The notes under the pieces: model-generated | Told to the model about the DNA's origin: nothing | The model's input: only the letters and a program-made list of their open reading frames with translations | Databases searched by the model: none | DNA from: Flavobacterium macrobrachii | GTDB lineage: Bacteria; Bacteroidota; Bacteroidia; Flavobacteriales; Flavobacteriaceae | Assembly: GCF_014486675.1 (NCBI RefSeq) | Contig: NZ_JACTAC010000011.1 | Location: 1-59,017, forward strand | DNA: 59,017 bases | Reading direction: 5' to 3' | Program-made: the position numbers and the translations under genes | Part shown: piece after piece, positions 1 through 8,489 of the stretch | Numbering within the stretch: the first letter of the stretch is position 1 | Layout: each line of letters begins with the position of its first letter

Positions 1-47
1 AAAATTTTTTCATATTTTGCAGTCATTAACATAAAAAACTTAAAAAA

Positions 48-878
48 ATGAAAAATTTAAAACTTATTTGTTTTCTTGTATTAGCCTTTAGCTTTTTTTC
101 ATGCTCATCTGATGGTGATGGTGGAAGTTCTGTTCAAACCGCACTTACGGTAAATGGAAGTCCAATTACATTGAGTAATGTTTTTGCTCAAAAAAGCGAA
201 AGAACCATGTCCATTTATGCAACTGGAAGTGATGACTCTTCAATTGAAATAGTTTTTAATCAATTTGGTGATTTGGAGTCTGTTTCTTACGATGACGCTG
301 AATTTAATTCTTTCTATAATTATCAATACTACAAATCAAATTATTTTACTTTCAATATTGTATCACTAAATGAAGCTACAAATACAATAAAAGTTACTTA
401 TAGTGGAACATTGTATAGTGACGAAACTGACCTAAATTCTGAAAGTGTTACTTTGTCAGGAAGTTTTGATACAGAGTATATTAATCAAACACCTTCAATT
501 ACTGGATTAGGCTTATCATGTAAGATTAATGGTCAAGATTGGTACGAAACTGATTTTTGGGACAATGGTTTTTCTGATGTAGATAGAAAATATATTAGTG
601 ACGATGAAAATATGATAATAATGAATTTGACAGAAGAGACTATTGAAACGGGAACATATTCATTCACTAACAATAGTCAAAACAAAATCGGTTTTGCAAA
701 ATTTAATACGACAACTAAAGAATATGATTTTTATCAAACAACAGGAACATTAACTATTACATCGAACACAGTTGTTTCCAGTTTCATAAGAATAATTGAA
801 GGAACATTTAGTTTGACAGCAACAAGCGGTTCTAATTCAATTCAAGTTACAAGTGGAACTTTTAAATCAAATTTTTAA
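48..878 (+). CDS. Putative lipoprotein of unknown function
   Basis: The 276-residue product begins with a lipoprotein signal: a Lys-rich start, a hydrophobic stretch at about residues 6-17, then FFSC with the lipidated Cys near residue 19 and an SSDGDGG linker. The rest is rich in Ser, Thr, Asn and aromatic residues, as in beta-sandwich surface proteins of Bacteroidetes. Two similar halves are likely: each contains a strand-rich block ending in a threonine-rich segment. No catalytic motif is visible. It stands alone upstream of hemW, with no terminator hairpin seen after its stop. I do not recognise a named family; a cell-surface or periplasmic lipoprotein is the limit of what can be said. 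Confidence 0.75.
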   Translation: MKNLKLICFLVLAFSFFSCSSDGDGGSSVQTALTVNGSPITLSNVFAQKSERTMSIYATGSDDSSIEIVFNQFGDLESVSYDDAEFNSFYNYQYYKSNYFTFNIVSLNEATNTIKVTYSGTLYSDETDLNSESVTLSGSFDTEYINQTPSITGLGLSCKINGQDWYETDFWDNGFSDVDRKYISDDENMIIMNLTEETIETGTYSFTNNSQNKIGFAKFNTTTKEYDFYQTTGTLTITSNTVVSSFIRIIEGTFSLTATSGSNSIQVTSGTFKSNF

Positions 879-900
879 GTTTTAGCCTTTAACTAATTAA

Positions 901-908
901 TATATTTG
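901..908 (+). promoter_or_regulatory. Promoter -7 element of hemW (TATATTTG)
   Basis: TATATTTG matches the Bacteroidetes -7 consensus TAnnTTTG exactly. It ends only 8 nt before the hemW ATG, so the leader would be about 5 nt or less. No TTG lies at the usual -33 distance. Confidence 0.55.
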
Positions 909-916
909 CCAGACTT

Positions 917-2053
917 ATGTCTGGAATTTATATTCACATACCATTCTGCAAGCAAGCTTGTCATTACTGTGACTTTCATTTTTCGACTTCAATGAAGAAA
1001 AAAGATGAAATGGTTTTGGCATTGGCAAAAGAAATAGCGTTGCGAAAAAATGAATTTGAAAATGATGAGGTTGAGACGATTTATTTTGGAGGTGGAACGC
1101 CGTCGATATTAGCAATTGAAGATTTGAGATTTTTGATTGATGAAGTGTTTAAGAATTTCAACGTTGTAGAAAATCCCGAAATCACTATTGAAGCCAATCC
1201 AGATGATTTGTCTAATGAGCGAATTCTTGAATTATCAAATAACCAAGTCAACCGTTTATCCATTGGAATTCAATCGTTTTTTGAAGATGATTTAAAACTG
1301 ATGAATCGCGCACATAATGCTGATGAAGCCAAAAAATGTCTGGAATTAGCTATACAATATTTCGATAATATTTCCATCGATTTGATTTATGGAATGCCGA
1401 ACATGAGCAACGAAAAATGGTTGCAAAACATCGAAACCGCTTTGTCATTCAATATTCCACATATTTCCAGTTATGCTTTGACGGTTGAACCTAGAACGGC
1501 TTTGAAAAAATTAATAGAAACCGGAAAAATCAATGAACCTAAAGACGAAGTTGCTCAAGAACATTTTCAAATTTTAGTCGACAAACTTTTTGAAAGCGGT
1601 TTTATTCATTACGAATTATCCAATTTTGGGAAAGAAAATTATTTCTCTAAAAACAATTCCGCGTATTGGCTGGGCAAAAAATATATCGGAATTGGACCAT
1701 CAGCTCATAGTTTTGATGGAATTTCTAGAAGTTGGAATATTCCCAACAACAGTTTGTATTTAAAAGCAATAGCTGAAAATAAATTACCATCCGAAACTGA
1801 AATTTTATCCAAAAACGATAGATACAATGAATATGTTATGACCGGTTTGCGAACCATTTGGGGAATTTCTCTAGATAAAATTGAAAATGAATTTGGAACT
1901 GATTTTCTAGAATATCTTTTAAAACAATCCGAAAAATTTATTGCAGATGAATTACTTTATTTTGATGAAAAGATTTTAAAAGCAACCCAAAAGGGAAAAT
2001 TTCTTTGCGACGGAATAGCAAGTGACTTGTTTTTGTTAAATTTGGAAAAATAA
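917..2053 (+). CDS. hemW: HemW-like radical SAM protein (heme chaperone / oxygen-independent coproporphyrinogen oxidase family)
   Basis: The 378-residue protein opens with the radical SAM cluster motif CX3CX2C (Cys11, Cys15, Cys18) followed by Asp19-Phe20. HemN enzymes carry a fourth Cys at this second position; its replacement by Phe marks the HemW group. The GGGTPS motif (58-63) contributes to SAM binding, and the C-terminal HemN-type domain contains the GIGPSAHSF stretch. HemW proteins bind heme and are thought to deliver it to target proteins; they are commonly misannotated as coproporphyrinogen III oxidases. The length is normal. The ATG at 917 directly follows a TATATTTG promoter element, so transcription probably starts within a few bases of the start codon. 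Confidence 0.9.
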   Translation: MSGIYIHIPFCKQACHYCDFHFSTSMKKKDEMVLALAKEIALRKNEFENDEVETIYFGGGTPSILAIEDLRFLIDEVFKNFNVVENPEITIEANPDDLSNERILELSNNQVNRLSIGIQSFFEDDLKLMNRAHNADEAKKCLELAIQYFDNISIDLIYGMPNMSNEKWLQNIETALSFNIPHISSYALTVEPRTALKKLIETGKINEPKDEVAQEHFQILVDKLFESGFIHYELSNFGKENYFSKNNSAYWLGKKYIGIGPSAHSFDGISRSWNIPNNSLYLKAIAENKLPSETEILSKNDRYNEYVMTGLRTIWGISLDKIENEFGTDFLEYLLKQSEKFIADELLYFDEKILKATQKGKFLCDGIASDLFLLNLEK

Positions 2054-2132
2054 CCACAAAGCACACAAAGAAGGCACAAAGAAACACAAAGCTTTGTGAA
2101 CTCCGTGAAAACTTCGTGGTCTTAGTGGTTAA
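2053..2132. repeat. Intergenic repeat, AACCACAAAG / CTTAGTGGTT type
   Basis: The stretch is built from variants of CACAAAG (left half) and CTTTGTG / CTTCGTGG (right half), bounded by AACCACAAAG on the left and CTTAGTGGTT on the right, which are inverted copies with one mismatch. Related degenerate tracts lie at about 9078-9115, 23282-23322 and 55978-56014, all at gene ends. The repeat fills the whole gap between hemW and the next gene and supplies a spurious in-frame GTG at 2116. Confidence 0.6.
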
Positions 2133-2133
2133 C

Positions 2134-2886
2134 ATGAAAGCAAAAATAAATAATTTCGAAATCGACCTATCAAAACCCATTGATATTTCTATTCCTATAA
2201 CAAATTCTGATAAAAATCCAATTGCGTGGTATATCGAAAAACCTGAAATCGAACCAGTTCGTTTTGGTGATTGGATTGGAAAAGTTTCTGAAGGAAGTTC
2301 GACCAATTTCAACAATATTTTTTTCAATCCGCATGGGCACGGAACGCATACCGAATGTCTCGGACATATCACACGAGAGTTTTATTCGATAAATCAATGT
2401 TTGAAACAATTTTTCTTTACAGCAGAACTGATTTCCGTTGAACCAGAGAACATTGACGATGATTTTGTTATTACAAAAAAGCAGATTGAAAAATCGTTAA
2501 ATGGAAAATTTCCAAGTGCAATTGTCATCAGAACACTACCAAATCTTGATGAAAAAAAACATAGAAATTATTCCAAAACCAATCCGCCATATCTTTCGGA
2601 AGAAGCCGCAATTTTCATTCGTGAAAGCAGAATTCAGCATTTGTTAATTGATTTACCAAGTGTTGATAGGGAAGAAGATGAAGGAAAGTTATTGGCACAT
2701 AAAGCATTTTGGAATGTAAAAGATATTGCTAATTTGAATGATGATTCACGATTGGATTCTACGATTACTGAAATGATTTTTGTACCCAATGAAATTTTAG
2801 ATGGAAGTTATTTACTAAATATTCAGATAGCTTCGTTTGAAAATGATGCTTCTCCAAGTAAACCGATTTTGTATAAAATAGACTAA
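2134..2886 (+). CDS. Cyclase-family metal-dependent hydrolase (kynurenine formamidase-like)
   Basis: From the ATG at 2134 the product has 250 residues. It contains the cyclase-family metal motif HGHGTHTE at residues 67-74 (variant of HxGTHxDxP), which in this family binds the metal ions; kynurenine formamidases and isatin hydrolases belong here. No signal peptide is seen, so it is probably cytosolic. An in-frame GTG at 2116 would add six residues, but it lies inside the repeat at 2053-2132, so the ATG is preferred. The gene after it starts 1 nt beyond its stop, suggesting co-transcription. The substrate cannot be told: no tryptophan-catabolism genes are nearby. Confidence 0.75.
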   Translation: MKAKINNFEIDLSKPIDISIPITNSDKNPIAWYIEKPEIEPVRFGDWIGKVSEGSSTNFNNIFFNPHGHGTHTECLGHITREFYSINQCLKQFFFTAELISVEPENIDDDFVITKKQIEKSLNGKFPSAIVIRTLPNLDEKKHRNYSKTNPPYLSEEAAIFIRESRIQHLLIDLPSVDREEDEGKLLAHKAFWNVKDIANLNDDSRLDSTITEMIFVPNEILDGSYLLNIQIASFENDASPSKPILYKID

Positions 2887-2887
2887 A

Positions 2888-3247
2888 ATGAACATCCAAC
2901 AACTCTACGAATTTTGTCTTTCCAAAAAAGGTGTAACCGAACATTTTCCGTTTGATGAAGATACTTTAGTGTTTAAAGTAGCTGGGAAAATGTTTTGTTT
3001 GGCTTCGCTAAAAGATTGGGAAAATGGAAATCCAACGGTGAATTTAAAATGTGATCCAGACTACGCTATTGAATTAAGGGAAAAATATGAAAGCGTTACG
3101 CCAGGATATCATTCCAATAAAAAGCATTGGAACACTATCTTTGTAAACAAAGAAGTTGATGATAAAAAAATTATTCATTTCATCAATCATTCCTACGAAT
3201 TGGTTGTGGCAGGTTTACCAAAAAAACTTCGTGACGAATTAAAATAA
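2888..3247 (+). CDS. MmcQ/YjbR family protein
   Basis: This is a 119-residue protein with the typical YjbR layout. It has an N-terminal helix with CLSKKGVTEHFPF, a middle segment with MFCLASLKDW, then a VNLKCDP strand, the YHSNKKHWNTI signature near residues 76-86, and a C-terminal helix ending in GLPKKLRDEL. The family has a double-wing DNA-binding or CyaY-like fold, but its cellular role is not established. It follows the cyclase gene by 1 nt. Its last 9 nt overlap the convergent gene on the other strand. No signal peptide is seen. Confidence 0.85.
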   Translation: MNIQQLYEFCLSKKGVTEHFPFDEDTLVFKVAGKMFCLASLKDWENGNPTVNLKCDPDYAIELREKYESVTPGYHSNKKHWNTIFVNKEVDDKKIIHFINHSYELVVAGLPKKLRDELK

Positions 3248-3964
3248 ATCCCAAGTTAAAATATTGATTTCTAGCACAACACCTTGTGGTTTTGGATTAT
3301 TTTCGTTGGGCAATAGCCAACCCGCACAAAGCTGCACTCGTTTAGAAAGATTATACATTCCACCAAGAACCGCTACACCTTCGTTATTACTTCCGCTAAC
3401 CCAATCGCCCATTAGATACCAACGTTTATTGAGTTTCATTTCATAACCCAATAAAATTCCAGTATCGTTTCCTGTACCAAGAAACATTCGGTTTCCGTGA
3501 TATGCACCAGCAACAATTCTACTTCCTTTGCCTATATGTTTAGTAAAAATGGCATAGTTGAAATTATTTAACTCTTTATTTTCAAGTTTTGTACTCAAGT
3601 TTACACCAATTTGAGTCCCAATATTAAAATCTAGTTTGTCATTTATTTTAAATTGTTTTTGTAAAGTTCCCATCAAATTTGGGTAAACAGAGCCAAAACG
3701 AGTATCACTATTATAAGCCAATCGCCAATCATCAGAAAAATAAGCGCCTTTTCCAACAAGATTTATACCTGCATCCCAACCTTTGCCAAGTCCATAAACA
3801 AAGTGTCCTTTACTTTCGATTTTTTCAGAATAAACATTAAGTTGGTGTTGATAGAAAATTTTACCTTCTTTTGTAATATCGCCCGAAGGAATGTTAAATA
3901 GGTTTTGTTGACCATAAGTCCATTGAACAAAAAGTACCAACAAATAAAATACAACTCTTTTCAC
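3239..3964 (-). CDS. Secreted or outer-membrane hypothetical protein
   Basis: The 241-residue product has an N-terminal signal peptide (MKRVVFYLLVLFVQWTYGQ, cleavage near residue 19). The mature part alternates short amphipathic strands with glycine-rich turns (for example GLGKGWDAGINLVGKG and GTGNDTGILLGYEM), consistent with a small outer-membrane beta barrel. No enzyme motif is visible. It is monocistronic, convergent with the YjbR gene (9 nt overlap), and no terminator hairpin was found between them. I do not recognise a specific family. Confidence 0.7.
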   Translation of the reverse strand: MKRVVFYLLVLFVQWTYGQQNLFNIPSGDITKEGKIFYQHQLNVYSEKIESKGHFVYGLGKGWDAGINLVGKGAYFSDDWRLAYNSDTRFGSVYPNLMGTLQKQFKINDKLDFNIGTQIGVNLSTKLENKELNNFNYAIFTKHIGKGSRIVAGAYHGNRMFLGTGNDTGILLGYEMKLNKRWYLMGDWVSGSNNEGVAVLGGMYNLSKRVQLCAGWLLPNENNPKPQGVVLEINILTWDLF

Positions 3965-4115
3965 TTTTTTTTAATTTTATTGCAAATTTCTATAAAAGAA
4001 GTAAAACACAATCTTAACAGTAAGTTAATTAAATTAAAAAGTTTTACTAAAAAAATCAAAAGTATTACTATTAATTATTTTTTTAACATTCTATAAATTG
4101 TATTAAAATAGGCAT

Positions 4116-4123
4116 TACTTTTG
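4116..4123 (+). promoter_or_regulatory. Probable promoter (TACTTTTG) for the PH/SHOCT gene
   Basis: TACTTTTG fits TAnnTTTG. A TTG lies 15 nt upstream (4098-4100), shorter than the usual 17-23, so the -33 assignment is weak. Confidence 0.4.
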
Positions 4124-4153
4124 ATATCTCTTTTAAACTCATAAACTTTCAAT

Positions 4154-4864
4154 ATGATTGATAATTTAAAGAAAATATTAAACGAAGATCAAGATCCAAA
4201 AGCAATTGAAAAAATCACTTCAAAGCTCGATAATCTATTGATGTCCAATGAAGAAATTGGATATATTGCAGTTCAAAAAAAACCAGCCGTAACTATTTTG
4301 CCCGATAGCATTGTGGTAACCAATAAGCGAATCATTCTTTGCAAACCAAAAAATCTTGGTTTATCAATGGAATTTGTTGATTATGATTGGGATGATATTG
4401 CAGCAAGTTTTGTAAAAGAAGGAATTTTAGGAGCTGAATTTACTTTTTCTACCAAATCCGATTTAACGCATACTGTAGATTATTTACCAAAAAATCAAGC
4501 CCGAAAATTATACACTTTTGCCAAAGAGCAATTGGATTTGTTAAAAAATCCGGTTGTGAATAAACCAATTATTGACGAACCAAAAGTTGTTGAAACTCCA
4601 GTAGAAATTATAGAAGAAGTAGAAGCTATCGAAGAAGTTCAAGCGGAAGAAGTAACCAATTTTGCTGAAATTATTCCGGTTTCGGGTTATCGAGATGAAA
4701 AGCAATTTCCAGATGAGAAAGCAGAAACCGAGAAAGGTTTAGCCGATTTATCTCAAGATGAATTATTTGAAAAACTTCAGAACTATAAAAAACTGTTAGA
4801 CAACGGATTAATTCTTCAAGGCGAATATGATAAGCTAAAGACTGAGATTATAAAATATATGTAA
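4154..4864 (+). CDS. PH-domain and SHOCT-domain protein
   Basis: The 236-residue product is cytosolic (no signal or membrane segment). Residues about 30-130 look like a bacterial Pleckstrin-homology domain: LPDSIVVTNKRIILCKP followed by a YDWDDIAASFVKEG strand pair. An acidic Glu/Val-rich linker (about 140-180) follows. The last 35 residues (LSQDELFEKLQNYKKLLDNG and beyond) form a SHOCT domain, a short C-terminal helix pair seen in many bacterial proteins. Such PH proteins are usually membrane-adjacent or stress related, but no defined function is known. A TACTTTTG element at 4116-4123 is the likely -7 box. A strong terminator follows at 4887-4919. Confidence 0.75.
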   Translation: MIDNLKKILNEDQDPKAIEKITSKLDNLLMSNEEIGYIAVQKKPAVTILPDSIVVTNKRIILCKPKNLGLSMEFVDYDWDDIAASFVKEGILGAEFTFSTKSDLTHTVDYLPKNQARKLYTFAKEQLDLLKNPVVNKPIIDEPKVVETPVEIIEEVEAIEEVQAEEVTNFAEIIPVSGYRDEKQFPDEKAETEKGLADLSQDELFEKLQNYKKLLDNGLILQGEYDKLKTEIIKYM

Positions 4865-4886
4865 AAGTATATTTTTCTTTAAAATT

Positions 4887-4924
4887 AACCCTGTCAGAGT
4901 TTCAAACTCTGACAGGGTTTTTTC
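4887..4924. terminator. Hairpin terminator, CCCTGTCAGAG type (copy 1)
   Basis: A 16-bp perfect stem, AACCCTGTCAGAGTTT paired with AAACTCTGACAGGGTT, with a one-base spacer is followed by a T run on the plus strand. It separates the convergent PH/SHOCT and DUF4407 genes. A near-identical hairpin recurs at 31889-31921. Confidence 0.85.
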
Positions 4925-4944
4925 TATGTACTTATGCAATTAAA

Positions 4945-6045
4945 CTACATTGATTTCTTTTGTTTTTCTACAAAACCATCGGCTTGAAGTTTCAATAATT
5001 CGGTTGCGCCTTTTTTCTTGTAATTGTACAATTCCTTGTCGTCTTTGATATCAGCGTACACTTTATCATAGATTTCGGCATCGGTTTTTCGTTGCAATTC
5101 ACTTTGATAACGATTTTGAGCGATTACGTTTTTAATTCCCATTTCACCATCTTCTTGTTTGAAATCATATTCACCTTTTGGCGATAATAATTTGGCAATA
5201 ATTGGAGAAGTTTCTATCGCTAAAAATAACAACATAATAAAGAAAGATGGCAACCAAGGTAATTTATTCAAAGCATTAATTCGAGCCATTAATCCGTCGA
5301 AACCATCAATAATAGGTTGAGTTTCGGTTACTTTTTTGTCTAGATCAGCTTGTAGCGTTTTGGCTTTGGCTTCCAAGTCGGCAATTTTGGTTTTATTGGT
5401 TGTTTTTAAAGTTGCCAAATCTTGCAAAGCCGCATCGTGCTTTTCGCGTTTTTCTTTATAAACTGGACCTTTTCCTAATTTTTTGGTTCCGGCTGTTCCT
5501 TCAGCTTCGGTGATGTAAGTTGAGTATAAATCGTTTACTTCTTTTTCTTTTTTGGTAATATCGCTTTTCAAACTATCGATTTGCGCTTTGTTTTTATCCA
5601 AATCTGACTGAAAATAATTGGCAACTTGCTTTTTATTTGCCAAAGCCATTTCGTTTTTTTCTTTTAATAAAACAGTATTGATTTCTTTTTCAAAAATTTT
5701 GATTTCCAAAGGTTTTGAAATTACAACTGCAATGATAATTGCTAAAACAATACGTGGCGAAGCTTGAATAAATTCATCCAAAAAATTATCTCTTTTTTTG
5801 ATAGTAGAAACAATAAATCGGTCGAGATTGAAGATTAAAAATCCCCAAACTAATCCAAAAGCAACTGCAATAAATACGTTGTCAAAAACGGTAAATAAAG
5901 CATAAGAAGCAGCAATAAAAGCCATTACGGCTGTAAAAAAAACTGTAGCTCCAATTCCGGCATATTTGTTTTGTTCGCCGTTGGAACAACCGTTCACAAT
6001 GTCAGTATCGACACCAGAACAAAGAAGGAAAAAACGTTTTGACAT
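4945..6045 (-). CDS. DUF4407 membrane protein with long coiled coil
   Basis: This 366-residue protein matches the DUF4407 layout. Two membrane helices lie at about 28-50 and 52-74, then a basic loop (DRFIVSTIKKRD), a third helix near 94-112, a charged coiled coil from about 117 to 250, a fourth helix near 262-282 and a charged tail. Such a topology suggests an inner-membrane protein that displays a rod-like domain. The molecular function of the family is unknown. A TATATTTG element (minus strand, 6078-6085) lies 32 nt before its start. It is convergent with the PH/SHOCT gene and appears monocistronic. Confidence 0.8.
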   Translation of the reverse strand: MSKRFFLLCSGVDTDIVNGCSNGEQNKYAGIGATVFFTAVMAFIAASYALFTVFDNVFIAVAFGLVWGFLIFNLDRFIVSTIKKRDNFLDEFIQASPRIVLAIIIAVVISKPLEIKIFEKEINTVLLKEKNEMALANKKQVANYFQSDLDKNKAQIDSLKSDITKKEKEVNDLYSTYITEAEGTAGTKKLGKGPVYKEKREKHDAALQDLATLKTTNKTKIADLEAKAKTLQADLDKKVTETQPIIDGFDGLMARINALNKLPWLPSFFIMLLFLAIETSPIIAKLLSPKGEYDFKQEDGEMGIKNVIAQNRYQSELQRKTDAEIYDKVYADIKDDKELYNYKKKGATELLKLQADGFVEKQKKSM

Positions 6046-6077
6046 GATTGATTATTTTTTGATTAATGATGATTATA

Positions 6078-6085
6078 CAAATATA
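6078..6085 (-). promoter_or_regulatory. Promoter -7 element (TATATTTG) for the DUF4407 gene
   Basis: On the minus strand this reads TATATTTG, a perfect TAnnTTTG box. No TTG lies at a standard spacing. Confidence 0.5.
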
Positions 6086-6130
6086 ACGCCAAAAAATAAT
6101 TTTTATTGTAAGTGATTGATATTTAAACAA

Positions 6131-6157
6131 AAAATCCGCAACAGCTGCGGATTTTTT
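6131..6157 (-). terminator. Terminator of the blaI-blaR-lipoprotein operon
   Basis: A 10-bp stem (AAAATCCGCA/TGCGGATTTT) with a 5-nt loop directly follows the lipoprotein stop codon on the minus strand and ends in a T run. Confidence 0.8.
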
Positions 6158-6572
6158 ACATTTCAATTTCTGAGATTAATTCTCCTTTTTTATATTTTTT
6201 TATCCCGATGATTTTTCCTTTTTCATCAAAGAAAATCCAATCGCCAGTTAAATACCAATGTGTTTCGTTATTTTCTTCCACAATCATCGATTTTCCAATG
6301 GAAGTGGTTCTGCCTTTTTCATCAAAAGTTTTAATATGGCAAATATTGTCTTCGTATTTTTCAGTTTTAACTAGTTTGCAATCTTCAAAATATTTCCACA
6401 TTTTGATTTCTTGACTTTGTTTGTATTTTCCTTTCGATTTGTATAAAACTCCATTTACAGTATCTTTAAAAACCCATTTTCCTTCCCGATGATGGTTTAA
6501 GGTTTTATTGGTTTTGCAACTTGAAAAGCCAATTGTAATAATCGCAGTTAGAAAAATCAGAAGGAATTTCAT
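6156..6572 (-). CDS. Small putative lipoprotein, MORN-like repeats
   Basis: The 138-residue product starts with a lipoprotein signal (FLLIFLTAIITIGFSSC, lipidated Cys at about residue 19). The mature part has repeated segments of the form G-K-W-x-F/Y followed by charged turns (REGKWVFKD, KMWKYFEDCK, LTGDWIFFDEKGK). These resemble the MORN-type repeats often found in Bacteroidetes lipoproteins. It directly abuts the BlaR1-like gene (0 nt gap), so it is the third gene of that operon and is presumably under BlaI control. Its function is unknown; a periplasmic partner or target of the regulatory pair is possible. Confidence 0.7.
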   Translation of the reverse strand: MKFLLIFLTAIITIGFSSCKTNKTLNHHREGKWVFKDTVNGVLYKSKGKYKQSQEIKMWKYFEDCKLVKTEKYEDNICHIKTFDEKGRTTSIGKSMIVEENNETHWYLTGDWIFFDEKGKIIGIKKYKKGELISEIEM

Positions 6573-8489
6573 TTATTCTTTGGACATTTGGATTGGAAGC
6601 ACGTATTGATAACGAACAGTCTCATTTTTAACTTTTGCTGGAATCCATTTTGGAGAACTTTTCAAAACTCTGACCGCTTCTTTTTTTGTGCCTGAACCTA
6701 AGTCTTTTTTTACGTCAAAAGTTGACAAACTTCCATCTTTTTCAACAATAAAGGAAACAATCAATTTTTCTTTACTGTTGAAATTTTTAGGCATTTTAAA
6801 ATTTTTAGCAACGAATTTATAAAACTCCGAAATTCCACCAGGAAAAGTAGGTATTTCCAAATCGGCTTCTTCACCAATTGCCACTACTTCAACTTTTTTA
6901 TTTTTATTTTTTTCAATGTAAGTTGGTTTTTCATCATATTTTCCAACGATAACTTTTTTTGGCTTTTCATTTTTGGCAACAGGCAAAACTTCTTCCTCAG
7001 AAGTGATAACTTCTGCTCTTACTGCTGATTTTTCAGTTGGTGTAATAATTTGATTTCTTCCTTCTTTAAAAATCACAATTTCATCGCCAGGATATTTGTC
7101 CTTATTTTTTCCTATATTTTGTTTTTCAAAATAAGGTTGTGTATAAAACCAATATTGAAAGGGTTGTGGATGCTTTTTTGTTCGCGCGTTTTTGAGAATA
7201 ACACTTCCTGAATAATAGGCAAAATCTTTAACGTTGTATTTGTTTAATTCACTATTTGCTACATTTTCCCCATCAATCCATATCGCAAATTTTTTAGAAT
7301 TTTGGAATTCTTTCAGTTCTTGTTGAGATGGTGATTTTTTTTCAAGTGGTTTTTGCATACTAAGAATTAAAGAAATTTCAATATCTTCTTTCTCTTCTTT
7401 TGTAAGTTCTTCGTATTTTTTATCAAAAATTAATTTTGGATATTTTGCACCAACAGTATTTGGAGCTTTTGTTTCTTCTTCAACTAAGACTAACTTGTCA
7501 TAATATTTGATTCGAACACCTTTAAAATACTCTTCTAAATTGTTTTTGTTTATTTTTTTATTTGTTTCAGATGTAGCATAAGCAACAGCATGATTTTTTG
7601 TTTTGTAATTTTCATTAGATACTTTTTTTTCTTGCGCTACAATTTCTACACAAAAAAAGTAAATCATTGTTGCTAGTATTGGTAGAATTGCGATTTTTTT
7701 AAGTAAAGCCAATGATTTTGAGGTGTTTCTTGTCATCATAATTAATCTTTTTTTGGTAACTAAATAGTTGAGATTACTGGTTAGAAATACGTGATTGATA
7801 CTAGTTTTTTGCAGCAATAAGGTTTGGTAAAACGGAACATTATCACATGATTTTACTACTTCTTCATCAGCAAGGAATTCGTGGTTAAGTTGAATAGCTT
7901 TTTTGTAGAAATAAAACAACGGATTGAACCAAAAAATGGTTTTCAGTGTCTCGATAAATAGAATATCTAATGTATGTTTTTGATTTACGTGAACTAATTC
8001 ATGCGTGTATAATTCATCTTCAATATTTCTGCGATTATAATCATCAAAATTGATAAAAATGGAGTTCCAAAATGTGTGCGGAAGTACTTTTTCTTCCAAT
8101 AAAATCAAATTGGCGTTTTGATATTTTACCGTTGGATTTGACTTGGTTTTTGATATAAGTTCCAAAATATTTTTTCCAAAACGAATGAAAAGTCCAAAAG
8201 TTATTAAACCATATAAACTGCAAATGATTAATGGTAAAATCGAAGGTTCTTCTTCAACAAAAACCGCTTGACTTGAAATTATTCCTTCAACCATAACGGT
8301 TTCTGAAACTTCTACAGGAATTTCTTTTATGATTTCGAAGTTTAAAAATGGAATTAGCAATGAAATTACTATCGAACCCAATAGGTAAAATCTATTGAAA
8401 TTGTGCATTTTTTCTTTTTCCAAAAGCAAATGATATACTGCAAGAAAAATGCTCAAACAAACCGATGATGATATAATAAAGTCTATCAT
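6573..8489 (-). CDS. BlaR1/MecR1-like M56 metallopeptidase with C-terminal TonB-like domain
   Basis: The 638-residue protein has membrane helices at about 5-22, 35-50, 85-103 and near 265-285. The zinc-protease motif HELVH is at 163-167 with NHEFLADEE downstream, the hallmark of family M56 (BlaR1/MecR1). These proteases sense an envelope signal and trigger inactivation of their partner BlaI repressor, whose gene lies just upstream with a 4-nt overlap. Instead of a penicillin-binding sensor domain, the periplasmic part holds a charged region of about 250 residues and a C-terminal TonB-type domain (about 550-636, from FPGGISEFYKF). The signal sensed is therefore unlikely to be a beta-lactam. 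Confidence 0.85.
   Translation of the reverse strand: MIDFIISSSVCLSIFLAVYHLLLEKEKMHNFNRFYLLGSIVISLLIPFLNFEIIKEIPVEVSETVMVEGIISSQAVFVEEEPSILPLIICSLYGLITFGLFIRFGKNILELISKTKSNPTVKYQNANLILLEEKVLPHTFWNSIFINFDDYNRRNIEDELYTHELVHVNQKHTLDILFIETLKTIFWFNPLFYFYKKAIQLNHEFLADEEVVKSCDNVPFYQTLLLQKTSINHVFLTSNLNYLVTKKRLIMMTRNTSKSLALLKKIAILPILATMIYFFCVEIVAQEKKVSNENYKTKNHAVAYATSETNKKINKNNLEEYFKGVRIKYYDKLVLVEEETKAPNTVGAKYPKLIFDKKYEELTKEEKEDIEISLILSMQKPLEKKSPSQQELKEFQNSKKFAIWIDGENVANSELNKYNVKDFAYYSGSVILKNARTKKHPQPFQYWFYTQPYFEKQNIGKNKDKYPGDEIVIFKEGRNQIITPTEKSAVRAEVITSEEEVLPVAKNEKPKKVIVGKYDEKPTYIEKNKNKKVEVVAIGEEADLEIPTFPGGISEFYKFVAKNFKMPKNFNSKEKLIVSFIVEKDGSLSTFDVKKDLGSGTKKEAVRVLKSSPKWIPAKVKNETVRYQYVLPIQMSKE

Noticed and set aside
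2116..2133. GTG start adding six residues to the cyclase-family protein
   Set aside because: The codons lie in the CTTCGTGG-type repeat; the ATG at 2134 gives a normal N terminus.
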